Notes: a model not told the origin generated them from the sequence alone. A stretch of 64,000 bases of DNA from Gilvimarinus gilvus (GCF_030518155.1 NZ_JAULRU010000418.1:186001-250000), one strand, 5' to 3'; shown: positions 1 through 10,255, counted from the stretch's first letter. Translations and numbers: made by a program.

Positions 1-867
1 CTGGCGCTGTCTAAGGTTATCAATGAGCCCTCGGCCTACAACATTGCCCTTCCTGAATTGGCAAATGCCCCCTACTTCGTATCCGTCGATATCGATTCCC
101 AGCTAGACTTGGCTCAAGCCGCTGAGCTGGCTGGCATCAGCATGGACGAACTGTATTTACTGAACCCCGGCTTTAATCGTTGGGCTACAGACCCTGAGGG
201 TCCCCACCGCTTAAACATCCCTGTAGCGAAACAAGCGGACTTCAACCAAGGTTTAGCGGCAATTCCCACGGAAAGTCGAATTAGCTGGCAACGCTACACC
301 ATACGCTCCGGAGACTCACTTATTAAAATAGCGCGACAATTTAATACCAGTGCCGAAGCCTTGCAGACGGCAAATAATCTTCGAAGCAGTCGTATTCGCG
401 CCGGCGACACGTTGCTAATCCCCAAGGCCAGTGCAAATGGAGCTCACTACGCATTCAGCGCTCCGCAGCGGCTGGCAAAAACACAAGAAAAGTCAAAAGG
501 TGCAGCGGGCAGCCAAAAAATCATGTACACCGTGCGCAAAGGCGACAGCTTTTGGCGCATTGCCAATCAGCATAAGGTAAGTGTAAGTTCGCTCACTCGC
601 TGGAATGGAATGGCACCAAGAGAAACGTTAAAGCCCGGGCAGCAACTGGTCATTTGGACCAAAACCGCAAAGGCTCAAACGACCAATCAAGGCGTCACTC
701 GAAAACTGTCATACCGTGTTCGCCAGGGTGATTCATTGGCACGTATCGCCGACAAGTTTAATATCAGCATTCGAGATATTACGCGCTGGAACTCGGTTTC
801 AACTAACCAATATATCCATCCGGGGCAGTCATTAACGCTGTTTGTTGATGTTACAAAGGCGAATTAA
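1..867 (+). CDS. mltD: C-terminal part of membrane-bound lytic murein transglycosylase D (LysM repeats)
   Basis: The reading frame is open from base 1, so the gene begins upstream of the window; 288 residues are visible. The first part (reading ALSKVINEPSAYNIALPEL and on) resembles the stretch that follows the transglycosylase domain in MltD. Three LysM peptidoglycan-binding modules follow, at about fragment residues 98-142, 175-219 and 237-282, each with the YxVRxGDS start and a PGQ/AGD-x-L end. LysM modules anchor such enzymes to the cell wall in the periplasm. The catalytic domain is outside the window, so the MltD call rests on the linker and domain order. The last 17 bases overlap the end of the convergent yejF. 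Confidence 0.8.
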   Translation: MALSKVINEPSAYNIALPELANAPYFVSVDIDSQLDLAQAAELAGISMDELYLLNPGFNRWATDPEGPHRLNIPVAKQADFNQGLAAIPTESRISWQRYTIRSGDSLIKIARQFNTSAEALQTANNLRSSRIRAGDTLLIPKASANGAHYAFSAPQRLAKTQEKSKGAAGSQKIMYTVRKGDSFWRIANQHKVSVSSLTRWNGMAPRETLKPGQQLVIWTKTAKAQTTNQGVTRKLSYRVRQGDSLARIADKFNISIRDITRWNSVSTNQYIHPGQSLTLFVDVTKAN

Positions 868-2458
868 CCGACGCCAGCAGCGTTTTTGTATACTCGTGCG
901 TCGGGCGGGTGAACAAGTCCTCGGCTGAGCCGGCTTCGACCACGACACCGCGGTACATTACGAGTATTTTATGACTCATGGCCCGCACCACCTCAAGGTC
1001 GTGACTGATAAAAATATAAGCGAGCCCATATTCGCTCTGCAAACTCTTTAGCAGTTCAATAACATCCTTTTGTACGGAGCGATCGAGCGCCGAGGTGGGC
1101 TCATCTAGCACCAGTAGTTTCGGTTTTAAGATGAGCGCTCGGGCAATCGCTATACGCTGGCGCTGCCCGCCGGAAAATTCGTTCGGGTAACGGTGCCTTG
1201 CGTCCGGGTCAATCCGAACCTTTTCTAACACCGCCACAACACGTTCGTCAATTTCACTGGCAGTGAGCCGCTCATGTACGCGCAAACCCTCGGCAACAAT
1301 GTCTGACACTGACATACGCGGACTCAGACTTCCGTATGGATCCTGAAAAATTATCTGAATTTCACGCCGCAATGTTTTGAGTGCTTTTCGGTCTAGCTCA
1401 AACAGATTGCTCTGCTCTCTACCATAGCCAGCGAAGCCCCGGCTTTCAATTAATCGTAAAATAGATCGACCCAGTGTCGTTTTGCCTGAACCGCTCTCTC
1501 CCACAACGCCCAACGTTTCGCCGTGCCTGAGCTCGAAGGCAACGTTATTCACCGCTTTAACATGATCAACTGTACGCTTAAAAATACCGGCTTTAATTGG
1601 AAACCAGGTGTTAAGCTCCTCAACCTTGAGTAGAACGTCACTTTGGTCACTGATATGTGGCGGCGGCTCGCCGGGACTTGAGCTCAACAGCATGCCTGTG
1701 TAGTCATGTTGGGGGGATGCAAAAACTTGCGTTTGATCACCTACTTCGAGTAATTTTCCGCTCTGCATTATGGCTACGCGGTCAGCCAAACTCCTAACAA
1801 TGTTAAGGTCGTGCGTAATGAACAAAACCGTCATATTAAAATCGTGCTGCAATTGTTTGAGAAGCCGCAAAATTTGGGCTTGAACCGTCACATCAAGAGC
1901 GGTAGTCGGCTCATCGGCAATCAGCACATCGGGCTCGTTAACCAACGCCATCGCGATCATGACTCGTTGACGCTCCCCGCCACTCAACTCGTGAGGCAAA
2001 GATGACAAGCGCCGTTGCGGATCTTGAATGCCGACTCTTTGCAGCCACTGTACAATTTTGGGGCGAGCTCGCTCGCGCTGCGTTGCTTTGCCGTGCAGCA
2101 TCAAAGATTCGAACAGTTGCTTTTCAATGGTTTGCAGGGGGTTGAGCGATGTCATTGGCTCCTGAAAGATCATTGAGATTTTGTTGCCACGTACCCTTTG
2201 TAAGGCACGTTCGCTACTGGCAAGGAGGTTCTCCCCGCCAAACTCGATGCTACCGCTTTGATACACCGCAGAGTGCTCAGGCAACAATTTAAGAATAGAC
2301 TGAGCCGTGACTGACTTTCCAGAGCCACTTTCACCCACCAGAGCCAGCGTCTCACCTCGCAATAAGTCAAAGCTCAGGTCTTCGACAACCGTTCGCAAGG
2401 CTTGCTCTTGCCGAAACGCTACACTTAGGTTTTTTATGGATAGCACAACATCTGACAT
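851..2458 (-). CDS. yejF: Peptide ABC transporter, double ATP-binding protein YejF
   Basis: About 535 residues with two complete ABC ATPase domains in one chain. Each has a Walker A motif (GESGSGKS in the first, GESGSGKT in the second), an ABC signature (LSGGERQRV and FSGGQRQRI) and a Walker B ending in DEPT. This is the YejF/OppDF-fusion architecture that powers oligopeptide uptake (YejABEF, also the microcin C importer in enterobacteria). It is the last gene of a yejA-B-E-F operon. An ATG at 2458 is taken as start; a TTG at 2464, directly after the yejE stop and better placed for a GGA box, is an alternative adding two residues. Confidence 0.93.
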   Translation of the reverse strand: MSDVVLSIKNLSVAFRQEQALRTVVEDLSFDLLRGETLALVGESGSGKSVTAQSILKLLPEHSAVYQSGSIEFGGENLLASSERALQRVRGNKISMIFQEPMTSLNPLQTIEKQLFESLMLHGKATQRERARPKIVQWLQRVGIQDPQRRLSSLPHELSGGERQRVMIAMALVNEPDVLIADEPTTALDVTVQAQILRLLKQLQHDFNMTVLFITHDLNIVRSLADRVAIMQSGKLLEVGDQTQVFASPQHDYTGMLLSSSPGEPPPHISDQSDVLLKVEELNTWFPIKAGIFKRTVDHVKAVNNVAFELRHGETLGVVGESGSGKTTLGRSILRLIESRGFAGYGREQSNLFELDRKALKTLRREIQIIFQDPYGSLSPRMSVSDIVAEGLRVHERLTASEIDERVVAVLEKVRIDPDARHRYPNEFSGGQRQRIAIARALILKPKLLVLDEPTSALDRSVQKDVIELLKSLQSEYGLAYIFISHDLEVVRAMSHKILVMYRGVVVEAGSAEDLFTRPTHEYTKTLLASVNSPL

Positions 2459-2464
2459 AGACAA

Positions 2465-3481
2465 TTAACGAGTCCGGTTGGGGTCGACAGCATCGCGCAC
2501 AGCTTCACCTATAAAGACTAATAAACTCAGCAGTAACGCCAGAGCCACAAAGACGGAAATGCCAATCCAGGGGGCATACAAGTTGTTTTTCCCTTGACTC
2601 ACCATCTCTCCCAGTGAGGCTGATCCGGGTGGCAAACCAAATCCAAGAAAGTCCAGTGCGGTCAAACTTGTAATCGCGCTCACCATAACAAAAGGCACAA
2701 AGGTAATTGTCGCGACCATAGCGTTGGGCAACAAATGCCGAAATATAAGTGTGCGATCAGCGACACCGAGTGCCCTGGCCGCCATAACATAGTCCAGGTT
2801 TCGTGCGCGCAAAAATTCGGCACGAACCACACCGACCAATGCCATCCAGCCAAACAGCAGCAGAATCACGAGTAGAATCCAAAAAGATGGGGTGACCATA
2901 CTGGCAATAATAATAAGGACAAACAAAGTGGGGACACTAGACCATACTTCCAACAACCTTTGCCCGATAAGATCGATTTTCCCGCCGTAAAAGCCTTGCA
3001 CCGCTCCGGCCGCCACGCCAATTATCGAGGTGGCAATGGTTAACATTAAGCCAAACAGGACCGATACCCGAAAACCGTATATCAACCTGGCCAGAACGTC
3101 CCGACCCTGATCATCCGTACCCAGCCAATTAACATCGCTGGGGGGGCTGGGCGCCGGCTGTGTCAAATTGCTATTTCTAGTGCTGTAATCAAAGGGTATC
3201 GGCGGCCACAGCATCCAACCTTTTTCATTAATTAGGCCGGCCAAATAGGGGTCGGTATACTCTGCTGAAATATCAAAATCTCCACCAAATTCCAACTCTG
3301 AATATTCCTTTACAACAGGGAAATAAAAATCTCCATCATAGCGAATCATCAAAGGTGCATCATTGGCGAGAAACTCCGCCGGAAGCGTCATCAAGAACAA
3401 GCACAGGAATAGCCAGAGGCTAATGTAGCCTCGGCGATTCTTCTTAAATCGATGCCAGCGTTCTTTGTTGAGTGGGCTCAT
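2465..3481 (-). CDS. yejE: Peptide ABC transporter permease YejE
   Basis: 338-residue inner-membrane permease of the OppC type. It has an N-terminal membrane segment (near residues 20-38), a long periplasmic stretch containing the LGTDDQGRDVLARL motif typical of OppC/DppC permeases, and then five or so membrane segments with the EAA-like loop (RALGVADRTLIFRHLLPNA) that contacts the ATPase. Length matches E. coli YejE (about 340). It lies three bases after the yejB stop and directly abuts yejF, so translation is probably coupled. Confidence 0.93.
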   Translation of the reverse strand: MSPLNKERWHRFKKNRRGYISLWLFLCLFLMTLPAEFLANDAPLMIRYDGDFYFPVVKEYSELEFGGDFDISAEYTDPYLAGLINEKGWMLWPPIPFDYSTRNSNLTQPAPSPPSDVNWLGTDDQGRDVLARLIYGFRVSVLFGLMLTIATSIIGVAAGAVQGFYGGKIDLIGQRLLEVWSSVPTLFVLIIIASMVTPSFWILLVILLLFGWMALVGVVRAEFLRARNLDYVMAARALGVADRTLIFRHLLPNAMVATITFVPFVMVSAITSLTALDFLGFGLPPGSASLGEMVSQGKNNLYAPWIGISVFVALALLLSLLVFIGEAVRDAVDPNRTR

Positions 3482-3484
3482 TAC

Positions 3485-4549
3485 TTATCGGCTCGCAAAA
3501 TCAATTCTCGGATCCACCCAGCTATAGGCCAAATCGCTCACAATACCAATCAGCAACCCCATCAAACCAAAAATATAGAGTGTGCCAAACATGACGGGGT
3601 AGTCTCTTTGTACCGTCGCCTCAAACCCCAAAAGGCCGAGCCCTTCAAGAGAAAAAATTACCTCGATTAATAATGAGCCGGTAAAAAACAAACTAATAAA
3701 GGTTGCCGGGAAGCCGGCGATTATAATCAACATGGCGTTGCGAAATACATGTTTGTACAAAACGCGCGCTTCAGTCGCCCCCTTGGCTTTTGCCGTCATG
3801 ACATACTGTTTGTTTATTTCATCTAAAAAGGAATTTTTAGTAAGCATAGTTAGGGTGGCAAAACCTCCAACAACCATTGCGGTAACGGGCAGCACCATAT
3901 GCCACGCATAATCTTTAATTTTACCAAACCAACTCAATGTGTCGAATTCATCAGACACTAAACCACGCAACGGGAACACATCAAAATACGAGCCGCCGGC
4001 AAAAAGGATAATCAGTAAAATAGCAAACAAAAATGCAGGAATAGCGTTGCCGATTATAACCACCCAACTGGTCCAGACATCGAACGTACTGTGATGGCGA
4101 ACGGCTTTGCGTATACCTAAAGGAATCGACACCAAGTAGATGATTAATGTGCTCCAAAGCCCTAATGATATGGACACTGGCATACGATCAACAATAAGAC
4201 CGGTAACACTGTTTGCTTTAAACAGGCTATCGCCAAAATCAAATGTTGTGTAATCGTACAGCATACTAAAATAGCGCTCATGCACAGGCCTATCAAAGCC
4301 AAACTGTTCTTTGATTTGCTGAATCACCTCTGGATCCAAACCTCGACTTGCCTGCGACCCTTGCTGCGTGGTGGCCACACCGTCGCCACCAGAGGCTCCT
4401 ACTTGTATATTGGCCATTCCCTGCATACGGGCAATAGCCTGGTCGACAGGGCCGCCGGGAGCGGCCTGCACGATAAAAAAATTTAGGGTAATGATTGCCA
4501 GCATGGTAGGCACCACGAGCAACAATCGCCTAAAGGTATAAGCGAGCAA
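3485..4549 (-). CDS. yejB: Peptide ABC transporter permease YejB
   Basis: 354-residue OppB-type permease. The N-terminus reads [21 protein letters not shown] and continues to [18 protein letters not shown], close to E. coli YejB. The EAA loop ([20 protein letters not shown]) is present. No ATG is available: the first TTG (4555) sits only two bases from the GAGG box, while the TTG at 4549 is eight bases from it and gives an N-terminus that lines up with E. coli YejB, so 4549 is chosen. It partners YejE to form the membrane channel. Confidence 0.92.
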   Translation of the reverse strand: MLAYTFRRLLLVVPTMLAIITLNFFIVQAAPGGPVDQAIARMQGMANIQVGASGGDGVATTQQGSQASRGLDPEVIQQIKEQFGFDRPVHERYFSMLYDYTTFDFGDSLFKANSVTGLIVDRMPVSISLGLWSTLIIYLVSIPLGIRKAVRHHSTFDVWTSWVVIIGNAIPAFLFAILLIILFAGGSYFDVFPLRGLVSDEFDTLSWFGKIKDYAWHMVLPVTAMVVGGFATLTMLTKNSFLDEINKQYVMTAKAKGATEARVLYKHVFRNAMLIIIAGFPATFISLFFTGSLLIEVIFSLEGLGLLGFEATVQRDYPVMFGTLYIFGLMGLLIGIVSDLAYSWVDPRIDFASR

Positions 4550-4568
4550 AGGCAATACCTCTTAATGT

Positions 4569-6422
4569 CTACTTGGCAATAGTGCTGGCTTTAGCTGTGT
4601 CATACCACCAGGTATCCATCCCAATTTCAAGAATCGGGGCTTTCTCAGGGCGCGAAAACTTATTCCAATGAGCAATGCGGTAATAAGGTGAATGCCACAG
4701 TGGAATGCCGTAAAAATTCCAAAGCGCAACCCGATCAAAAGCACGACCTAATGCCAATAATCGCTCTTCATTTCCTTGACTTGCAAGTATGTCCTCTACC
4801 AGTGCATCAATGACCGGGTTGTCAATGTTGGCTGTATTCCAGCTCGATTCGACATTCTTGGAATGCCAGGTGAGTTCCATATCTGTGGATGGATAGGGTA
4901 TTTCCGTAAAGTACAGAGAGAGCATCTGGTAATCACCTTCTTGCATTCTTTTAGAATACTGCGAGGTGTCCACTTTGCGGATGTTCAAGGTAACACCTAT
5001 ACGCTCCAAGTTCTTTTTGAAGCTATTGGCATACTTCTCAGTACTTGAGTCGTAGATAAGCAACTCGAATTCCATAGGCTCGCCGGTGTTTGCATTCACC
5101 AGCTGACGGTCTTTCAATTCCCAACCGGCCTCTTTAAGTAACGACAGTGCCTGTCGCATAGCACCGCGGATATTGCCTGAACCATCCGTTTTACTGGGGC
5201 GCCAAACGGGGCCAAATACTTCCGCTGGTAGCTGATCTTTGTACTGATTCAAAATTTCAAGCTCTAAACCTTTTGGTTCGCCTTGTGCTTTATACGGCGT
5301 ATTTTCCATAAAGCTCTCATGACGGGTATAAGCGCCGTAGAACAATGTTTTATTCAACGACTCGAAATCCAATAGATAGCTTAACGCCTGGCGAACCAGT
5401 CTGTCGGTAAAAGGAGCCGCCTGGGTGTTGTACATCAAAGCGGTGAGAGGTTTAGGTGCACGATTGGGGATTTCCGCTTTAATAATATCACCTCGCTCTA
5501 CCGCGGGAATATCGTATGCCTCTTTCCAGTTGGCAATTTGCGATTCTGGACGCAAATCATACTCGCCTGCTTTGAACGCCTCCAGAGTTACTGAGCGGTC
5601 AAGGAAATACTCGAACGTCACCTTGTCGAAGTTAAAATGTCCTTTACGACTCGGCAGATCTTTAGCCCAGTAGTCCTTTACCCGCTCATAGGTCACATAG
5701 CTGCCCATTTTGTAGTCGCCCACCACATAAGGCCCCCCACCAACAACTGGCTCGCTTAAAGGCTCTGATAAATCTTTATCTTTCCAGATATGCTCCGGCA
5801 AAATCGTTAGTCCGGCCAGGTCGGTGATAAAGGTTTTTTTGGGCACGCTAAATTCAAACCGAACCTTGTGGGAATTTACCGCAATCGCCTTACTGACATC
5901 TTTATAAAGGACGCCTATCTGGGCCAGCCCCTCTTCGATAAATTTATTGAAACTAAAAACTACATCCGATGCGGTGACAGGCTTGCCATCATTAAAGCGT
6001 GCCTTTGGGTTTAAGTTATATTCAACCCACATATAATTATCGGGATAGGTCACAGATTCAGCCACCAATGGGTAAAGAACACCGTATTCCTCATCGTTGC
6101 TTACCATCAATTGGTCATAAATAAATCGTTGGTAAGGCTTTAAACCCTCTGTTACGGAATCGCCACGTCGCGCGTAGCGGTTAAAGCTGTCAAATGTGCC
6201 CAGTGCCGCCAGTCGAATCTCTCCCCCCTTTGGCGCATCGGGATTGACATAATCAAAATGCGGGAAGTCTTTTGGGTATTTGGGAGTCAGGTGGGAAGAA
6301 ACAGCAAAAACTGTATGAATTTTAACCTCTTCAGGCTCAGGGCTCGCGTCGGATACCACTCCAACGCTTAGCAATCCGATAAATATGATCATCTGGCGAC
6401 CAAATTTCCCCATCAAACTCAT
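4569..6422 (-). CDS. yejA: Periplasmic peptide-binding protein YejA
   Basis: 617-residue SBP family 5 (DppA/OppA-like) solute-binding protein. The N-terminus has a basic stretch and a hydrophobic core (MIIFIGLLSVGVVSDA), an export signal. The body starts with HPKYPKDF-like YejA features (PDAPKGGEIRLAALGTFDSFN) and ends with the typical C-terminal lobe. The ATG at 6422 follows a GGGAG box by six to seven bases. It is the first gene of the yej operon and delivers peptides to YejBEF. The 261 bases upstream hold the divergent promoters for this operon and for the CheC-like gene; no clear sigma-70 boxes were identified there. Confidence 0.93.
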   Translation of the reverse strand: MSLMGKFGRQMIIFIGLLSVGVVSDASPEPEEVKIHTVFAVSSHLTPKYPKDFPHFDYVNPDAPKGGEIRLAALGTFDSFNRYARRGDSVTEGLKPYQRFIYDQLMVSNDEEYGVLYPLVAESVTYPDNYMWVEYNLNPKARFNDGKPVTASDVVFSFNKFIEEGLAQIGVLYKDVSKAIAVNSHKVRFEFSVPKKTFITDLAGLTILPEHIWKDKDLSEPLSEPVVGGGPYVVGDYKMGSYVTYERVKDYWAKDLPSRKGHFNFDKVTFEYFLDRSVTLEAFKAGEYDLRPESQIANWKEAYDIPAVERGDIIKAEIPNRAPKPLTALMYNTQAAPFTDRLVRQALSYLLDFESLNKTLFYGAYTRHESFMENTPYKAQGEPKGLELEILNQYKDQLPAEVFGPVWRPSKTDGSGNIRGAMRQALSLLKEAGWELKDRQLVNANTGEPMEFELLIYDSSTEKYANSFKKNLERIGVTLNIRKVDTSQYSKRMQEGDYQMLSLYFTEIPYPSTDMELTWHSKNVESSWNTANIDNPVIDALVEDILASQGNEERLLALGRAFDRVALWNFYGIPLWHSPYYRIAHWNKFSRPEKAPILEIGMDTWWYDTAKASTIAK

Positions 6423-6683
6423 ACAAAACTCCCGTTAATGGATAAAAACTAAGGTGGGTAGCGCACAGCTAAAGCAAACCCCCTTAGAGCGACACATCTT
6501 TTGAAGATTCAATTATCAGACTATTTAGCCCAGAAACAAGCCCTAAGTGTCGACCTAGACAGTTTTTTCCTCTAAATCCAGACAACTCCAGACGACAGTG
6601 CTAGTATAAAGACGTACGCCATAGGTTCGATTTGAACACTTTAAATTACCCACTGATCAAGAGCACAAGCCAAGATAACAGCA

Positions 6684-7298
6684 ATGACGGCCCTCCTTCT
6701 CAACGAAGACCAGCGAGACTGCCTACAGGAAATAGCCAACGTCGCTATGGGGCAATCCGCCGACCGCCTAGCCCGGCTGCTTGATGTATTTGTCGTGCTG
6801 TCGATTCCCAACGTCAGTATTTTAAACCCCAACGATATTGTCATGACCCTACAGTCATTGCAAAGTCTGGATGAAGGGCAAGACAAGCTCACCGGTGTAT
6901 GCCAGGGCTTTATCGGGGACGGGATCGCCGGTGAGGCCCTGCTCATCTTTAATGGCACCGATTACCGCGATTTAGCACAGCTGCTGAAATACGATGACAC
7001 CAAAGAAAATCGCAGTGAAATCCTGATGGACACCACCAATGTTCTGGGTGGGGCTTGCCTGCATAGCCTGGCGCAACAATTGGATACGCATTTTAGTTTA
7101 GGGCCCCCAACATTACTGGGGGAACACTACGACATACCGGAATTGCTGAAAAAGCGGGAAATTAGTTGGAATAGCGCACTTGTCGTCGAAATCAACTACA
7201 CTATTGAGGATCACAGGGTAAACTGTGACTTGCTGCTGGTCATCAGTGAAAACTGTATTAACGGGCTCGTGCAGAAACTCAATTACCTACTGGACTGA
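6684..7298 (+). CDS. CheC/CheX-like phosphatase-family protein
   Basis: 204 residues. Near the N-terminus the sequence DCLQEIANVAMGQSADRL carries the D-x3-E-x2-N signature of CheC/CheX/FliY CheY-P phosphatases (D12, E16, N19). The second, internal copy expected in CheC (around 112-119, EILMDTTN) is degenerate, with D replacing E. The family removes phosphate from CheY-type response regulators. No chemotaxis genes are nearby; instead the gene sits 16 bases before a PAS-GGDEF gene, so it probably works in a signalling pair with that protein. Catalytic activity through the first motif is an inference. Confidence 0.8.
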   Translation: MTALLLNEDQRDCLQEIANVAMGQSADRLARLLDVFVVLSIPNVSILNPNDIVMTLQSLQSLDEGQDKLTGVCQGFIGDGIAGEALLIFNGTDYRDLAQLLKYDDTKENRSEILMDTTNVLGGACLHSLAQQLDTHFSLGPPTLLGEHYDIPELLKKREISWNSALVVEINYTIEDHRVNCDLLLVISENCINGLVQKLNYLLD

Positions 7299-7314
7299 TT
7301 CGCATTCCTACGCT

Positions 7315-8280
7315 ATGTCGCAAGACTCTGATTTAACCCACTTTCTAAAAGATGTCCATTGGCTAATGGACATCCTGCAGAATATTGACGTTGGGCTTGT
7401 TGTGCTCGACCACAACTACCAGGTTTCCCTGTGGAACCAATTTATGCAGAACCACAGCGGCAAAGCGCCCGAGCGAGTGCTCAACCAAAGCTTGTTTGAG
7501 GTGTTTCCCGACCTTGCCGAAGACTGGTTTCGTCGTAAGGCCGAGCCCGCATTTATCTTGAAAAGTGCCGCCTTCACCACCTGGGAACAGCGCCCCTACC
7601 TTTTTCACTTTCCGCACTACCGGCCCATTACCGGCACGGCCCGGTTTATGTATCAAAACACCACAATTATTCCGCTGATTGATACAAAGAATGAGGTATC
7701 ACACATCTGCTTAATTGTTTACGATGTGACCGATACGGCAATGAATAAGCTCGCCCAAATTGAGGCCAATGACCGCCTTAAGAGCTTGAGTCGCGTCGAC
7801 CACCTCACTCAACTGTACAATCGTGGACATTGGGAGCACTGCCTGGATCAAGAGTTTAAACGGTTTGCCCGCTACCAGACCCCCTGCTCTCTCATAATGT
7901 TTGATATTGATCATTTTAAGGCCGTCAATGATACCCACGGCCATCCTGCAGGTGATGAAGTGATTAGGATGGTCAGCCAGAGTTTACGCCAGCAACTGCG
8001 CGATACCGATATTGGTGGCCGTTATGGAGGCGAGGAGTTTGGCGTCATATTAACCAACACAGACTCATCCGGCGCGCTCGAGTTTGCGGAACGCTTACGA
8101 CAGCAGGTAGAAGCTACCGAAGTGCCTAATGGGAGTGAGTCGATTAAGGTTACGATCAGTCTAGGTGTCTGTGAGTTAAGCGCGCTTATCACCAATTACC
8201 ACGAATGGCTGGCAGCGGCTGATACGGCGCTTTATCACTGCAAAGAGAACGGGCGCAATCAAAGCTTCGCCTGTACTTAG
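7315..8280 (+). CDS. PAS-GGDEF diguanylate cyclase
   Basis: 321 residues counted from the ATG at 7315; a longer in-frame reading starting at 7225 overlaps the CheC-like gene out of frame and is not preferred. Residues 15-140 form a PAS-like sensor (LQNIDVGLVVLDHNYQVSLWN...). Residues 155-318 form a GGDEF domain with an intact active site GGEEF (238-242) and, five residues before it, RDTD (229-232), the RxxD inhibitory site for product feedback. It should make cyclic-di-GMP from GTP in the cytoplasm in response to a PAS-sensed cue. Probably co-transcribed with the CheC-like gene; a terminator follows. Confidence 0.92.
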   Translation: MSQDSDLTHFLKDVHWLMDILQNIDVGLVVLDHNYQVSLWNQFMQNHSGKAPERVLNQSLFEVFPDLAEDWFRRKAEPAFILKSAAFTTWEQRPYLFHFPHYRPITGTARFMYQNTTIIPLIDTKNEVSHICLIVYDVTDTAMNKLAQIEANDRLKSLSRVDHLTQLYNRGHWEHCLDQEFKRFARYQTPCSLIMFDIDHFKAVNDTHGHPAGDEVIRMVSQSLRQQLRDTDIGGRYGGEEFGVILTNTDSSGALEFAERLRQQVEATEVPNGSESIKVTISLGVCELSALITNYHEWLAAADTALYHCKENGRNQSFACT

Positions 8281-8298
8281 ACCAACCTTGTGATTACA

Positions 8299-8333
8299 AA
8301 AAAGCCCGCTTTTAGTACAGCGGGCTTTTTTGT
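8299..8333. terminator. Bidirectional intrinsic terminator between the GGDEF gene and ppiD
   Basis: The arms AAAAAGCCCGCT and AGCGGGCTTTTT are exact complements around an eight-base loop. The run of T on the plus side and of A on the other means it can stop both the plus-strand diguanylate cyclase transcript and the convergent minus-strand ppiD transcript. Confidence 0.85.
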
Positions 8334-8347
8334 GGATTGAGTGAAAG

Positions 8348-10207
8348 CTACTCGATCTCAGCGGTTTCTCGCAAGAAACGAGAGTAGGATTCAAAGTCTG
8401 AGGCACCGAACATGCCAGCCAGAGCCTGCTGCATTGACGCTTTTTGCTCTTGCTCCATTTCCCCAGCAGGAACGTCCACCTCCGTTAACTGAACGATCAT
8501 ATACTCGCCGGAACGGCCTTTACCGGACACAATAGGCTGATCGGAACTTGGCACAGGCAGCGAGAAAGCAAATTCAACCACACCGCGTGGCTGATCCATG
8601 TTGCTGCGTTGAACGAGGTTGGCACTGTTTGCCTCAAGGTCAAACTCCGCAGCCAAATCGGCGAAACTGGTACCGCCTCGGATACGCTCCACCATTGATT
8701 GCCCGCGCTCAGCCAGCAGTGCCATAGCTTGCTCTTGTTTGAGCTTGGCAACGATGTCGTCGCGCACTTCCGCAAGTTCTTTCACAAAGCTCGATTGATG
8801 ATCGATTTTTTTAACAACGACCACTCGCTCAGCTGTCAACTCAATCAGTTCGCTGGCGTTGCCGTACTCTAAAACTTCCTCACCAAACGCCGCGCGAGCC
8901 ACTTGTCCAGAAGCCGCAATACCCTGCCCCCCCTCACGTGAGAACAGATCGGTTCTACCCACCTCCAGATCCAGCTCGGTCGCTACATTCGCAAGACTTT
9001 CAGCGTTGTAAGACAGATCTTCTAAGCTCGAAAGTAACTCAACGAAGCGGGCTTCTGCTTGTGCTCGTTTTAGCTGGTTAGCGATCTTATCTTTTTGTTC
9101 CGAGAAGGGCGCAGGCTCTCCGCCGCTCACCGATAGTAGCTTGATGAAATGCGTACCAGCATCGGTTTCAACAGGTCCCGACACCTCTCCTTCAGCCATC
9201 GCCGCAATAGCTTCCTCAAACTCATCGGGAAAGGCACCTTCGGTCGTAATGCCGAGGTCGCCACCCATATCTTTAGAGCCTAGATCATCGGAGTACTCTG
9301 CGGCAATCGTTGCGAAATCATCGCCACCATCAATCGCAGCGCGCACTTCGGTGAGTTCTTCGGGAGTGGGTTCTTCTAGCAATATGTGCGCAACATGACG
9401 CTCAACACTCGGAGTGAAGCTGTCGATATTCTGCTCGTACTGGCGCTTTAAAGCCTCCTCAGTCACCTCTTGCGATTCTTGCAGTTTTTCAACGCTCAGC
9501 TCAATGTACTCTACAGCTACTTTTTCCGGCACTGTGAACTCATCAGTATTACTCGCATAATACTCTGAAATCTGCTCTTCTTTCGGCTCCACCTCGTCGA
9601 GAAGACCGTTCACATCCATCGTCAAATAATCGAAGCTGCGCAATTGATTGTTTAACTCTGCAACGTACTTCACTTCTGTTGCCGTGGCGAAATTTGACTG
9701 ACGCAAACCCGTTACAAGCTGGTTGACTGACATGTCGCGAATAAGCTCGGCTTTGTAGTTTGCCGGTGTATAGGCCAAACGAGCGAGCGACATCCTGTAT
9801 TGCTCAGGATCAAATTGACCCGCAGCGTTTTGGAACGCGGGGATAGACGCAATCGTACTGGCAATACGCTCTGGTGCAATCGTCATATCGCCCTCCTCTG
9901 CCACTTGCGATAACAAGATACGGTCGATCAGTTGATCTAACGCTGGAGAGCGTAAATTCTCGTCACTGAGAAAGTCTTCGGGCACGGCCTCGCCAAAACG
10001 ATTTCGCATTTGCGCACGCTGTTGCTCGATCGCCCGTAAAACTTCGGTCTCTGAAATTTCTTCGCCGTTAACCTCTGCCGCTACATCCGCCTGATTGCGG
10101 GTATTGAACAGCGCTTCCGCCCCTGAAAGTGCGAAAATAATGACCAACAGGCCCACTAATATACCGGCAACAAGTCCTTTGGAATTGTCCCGCATGGATT
10201 GCAACAT
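8348..10207 (-). CDS. ppiD: Membrane-anchored periplasmic folding factor PpiD (SurA-like peptidyl-prolyl isomerase)
   Basis: 619 residues. MLQSMRDNSKG is followed by one membrane segment (about residues 11-33), a SurA-N-like chaperone region and a parvulin PPIC domain (about 260-365, with HVAHILLEE, GGDLGITTEGAFPDEFEEA and GTHFIKLLSV). The ATG at 10207 has a GGAG box six bases upstream; an in-frame TTG 15 bases earlier lacks one. The protein assists newly exported outer-membrane proteins at the Sec translocon. It lies downstream of hupB as in pseudomonads, separated by a terminator. Confidence 0.92.
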   Translation of the reverse strand: MLQSMRDNSKGLVAGILVGLLVIIFALSGAEALFNTRNQADVAAEVNGEEISETEVLRAIEQQRAQMRNRFGEAVPEDFLSDENLRSPALDQLIDRILLSQVAEEGDMTIAPERIASTIASIPAFQNAAGQFDPEQYRMSLARLAYTPANYKAELIRDMSVNQLVTGLRQSNFATATEVKYVAELNNQLRSFDYLTMDVNGLLDEVEPKEEQISEYYASNTDEFTVPEKVAVEYIELSVEKLQESQEVTEEALKRQYEQNIDSFTPSVERHVAHILLEEPTPEELTEVRAAIDGGDDFATIAAEYSDDLGSKDMGGDLGITTEGAFPDEFEEAIAAMAEGEVSGPVETDAGTHFIKLLSVSGGEPAPFSEQKDKIANQLKRAQAEARFVELLSSLEDLSYNAESLANVATELDLEVGRTDLFSREGGQGIAASGQVARAAFGEEVLEYGNASELIELTAERVVVVKKIDHQSSFVKELAEVRDDIVAKLKQEQAMALLAERGQSMVERIRGGTSFADLAAEFDLEANSANLVQRSNMDQPRGVVEFAFSLPVPSSDQPIVSGKGRSGEYMIVQLTEVDVPAGEMEQEQKASMQQALAGMFGASDFESYSRFLRETAEIE

Positions 10208-10255
10208 GATTGGCTCCTGCAACCTGAAAGTTGATCGCTATAAATTTTGAATTAC

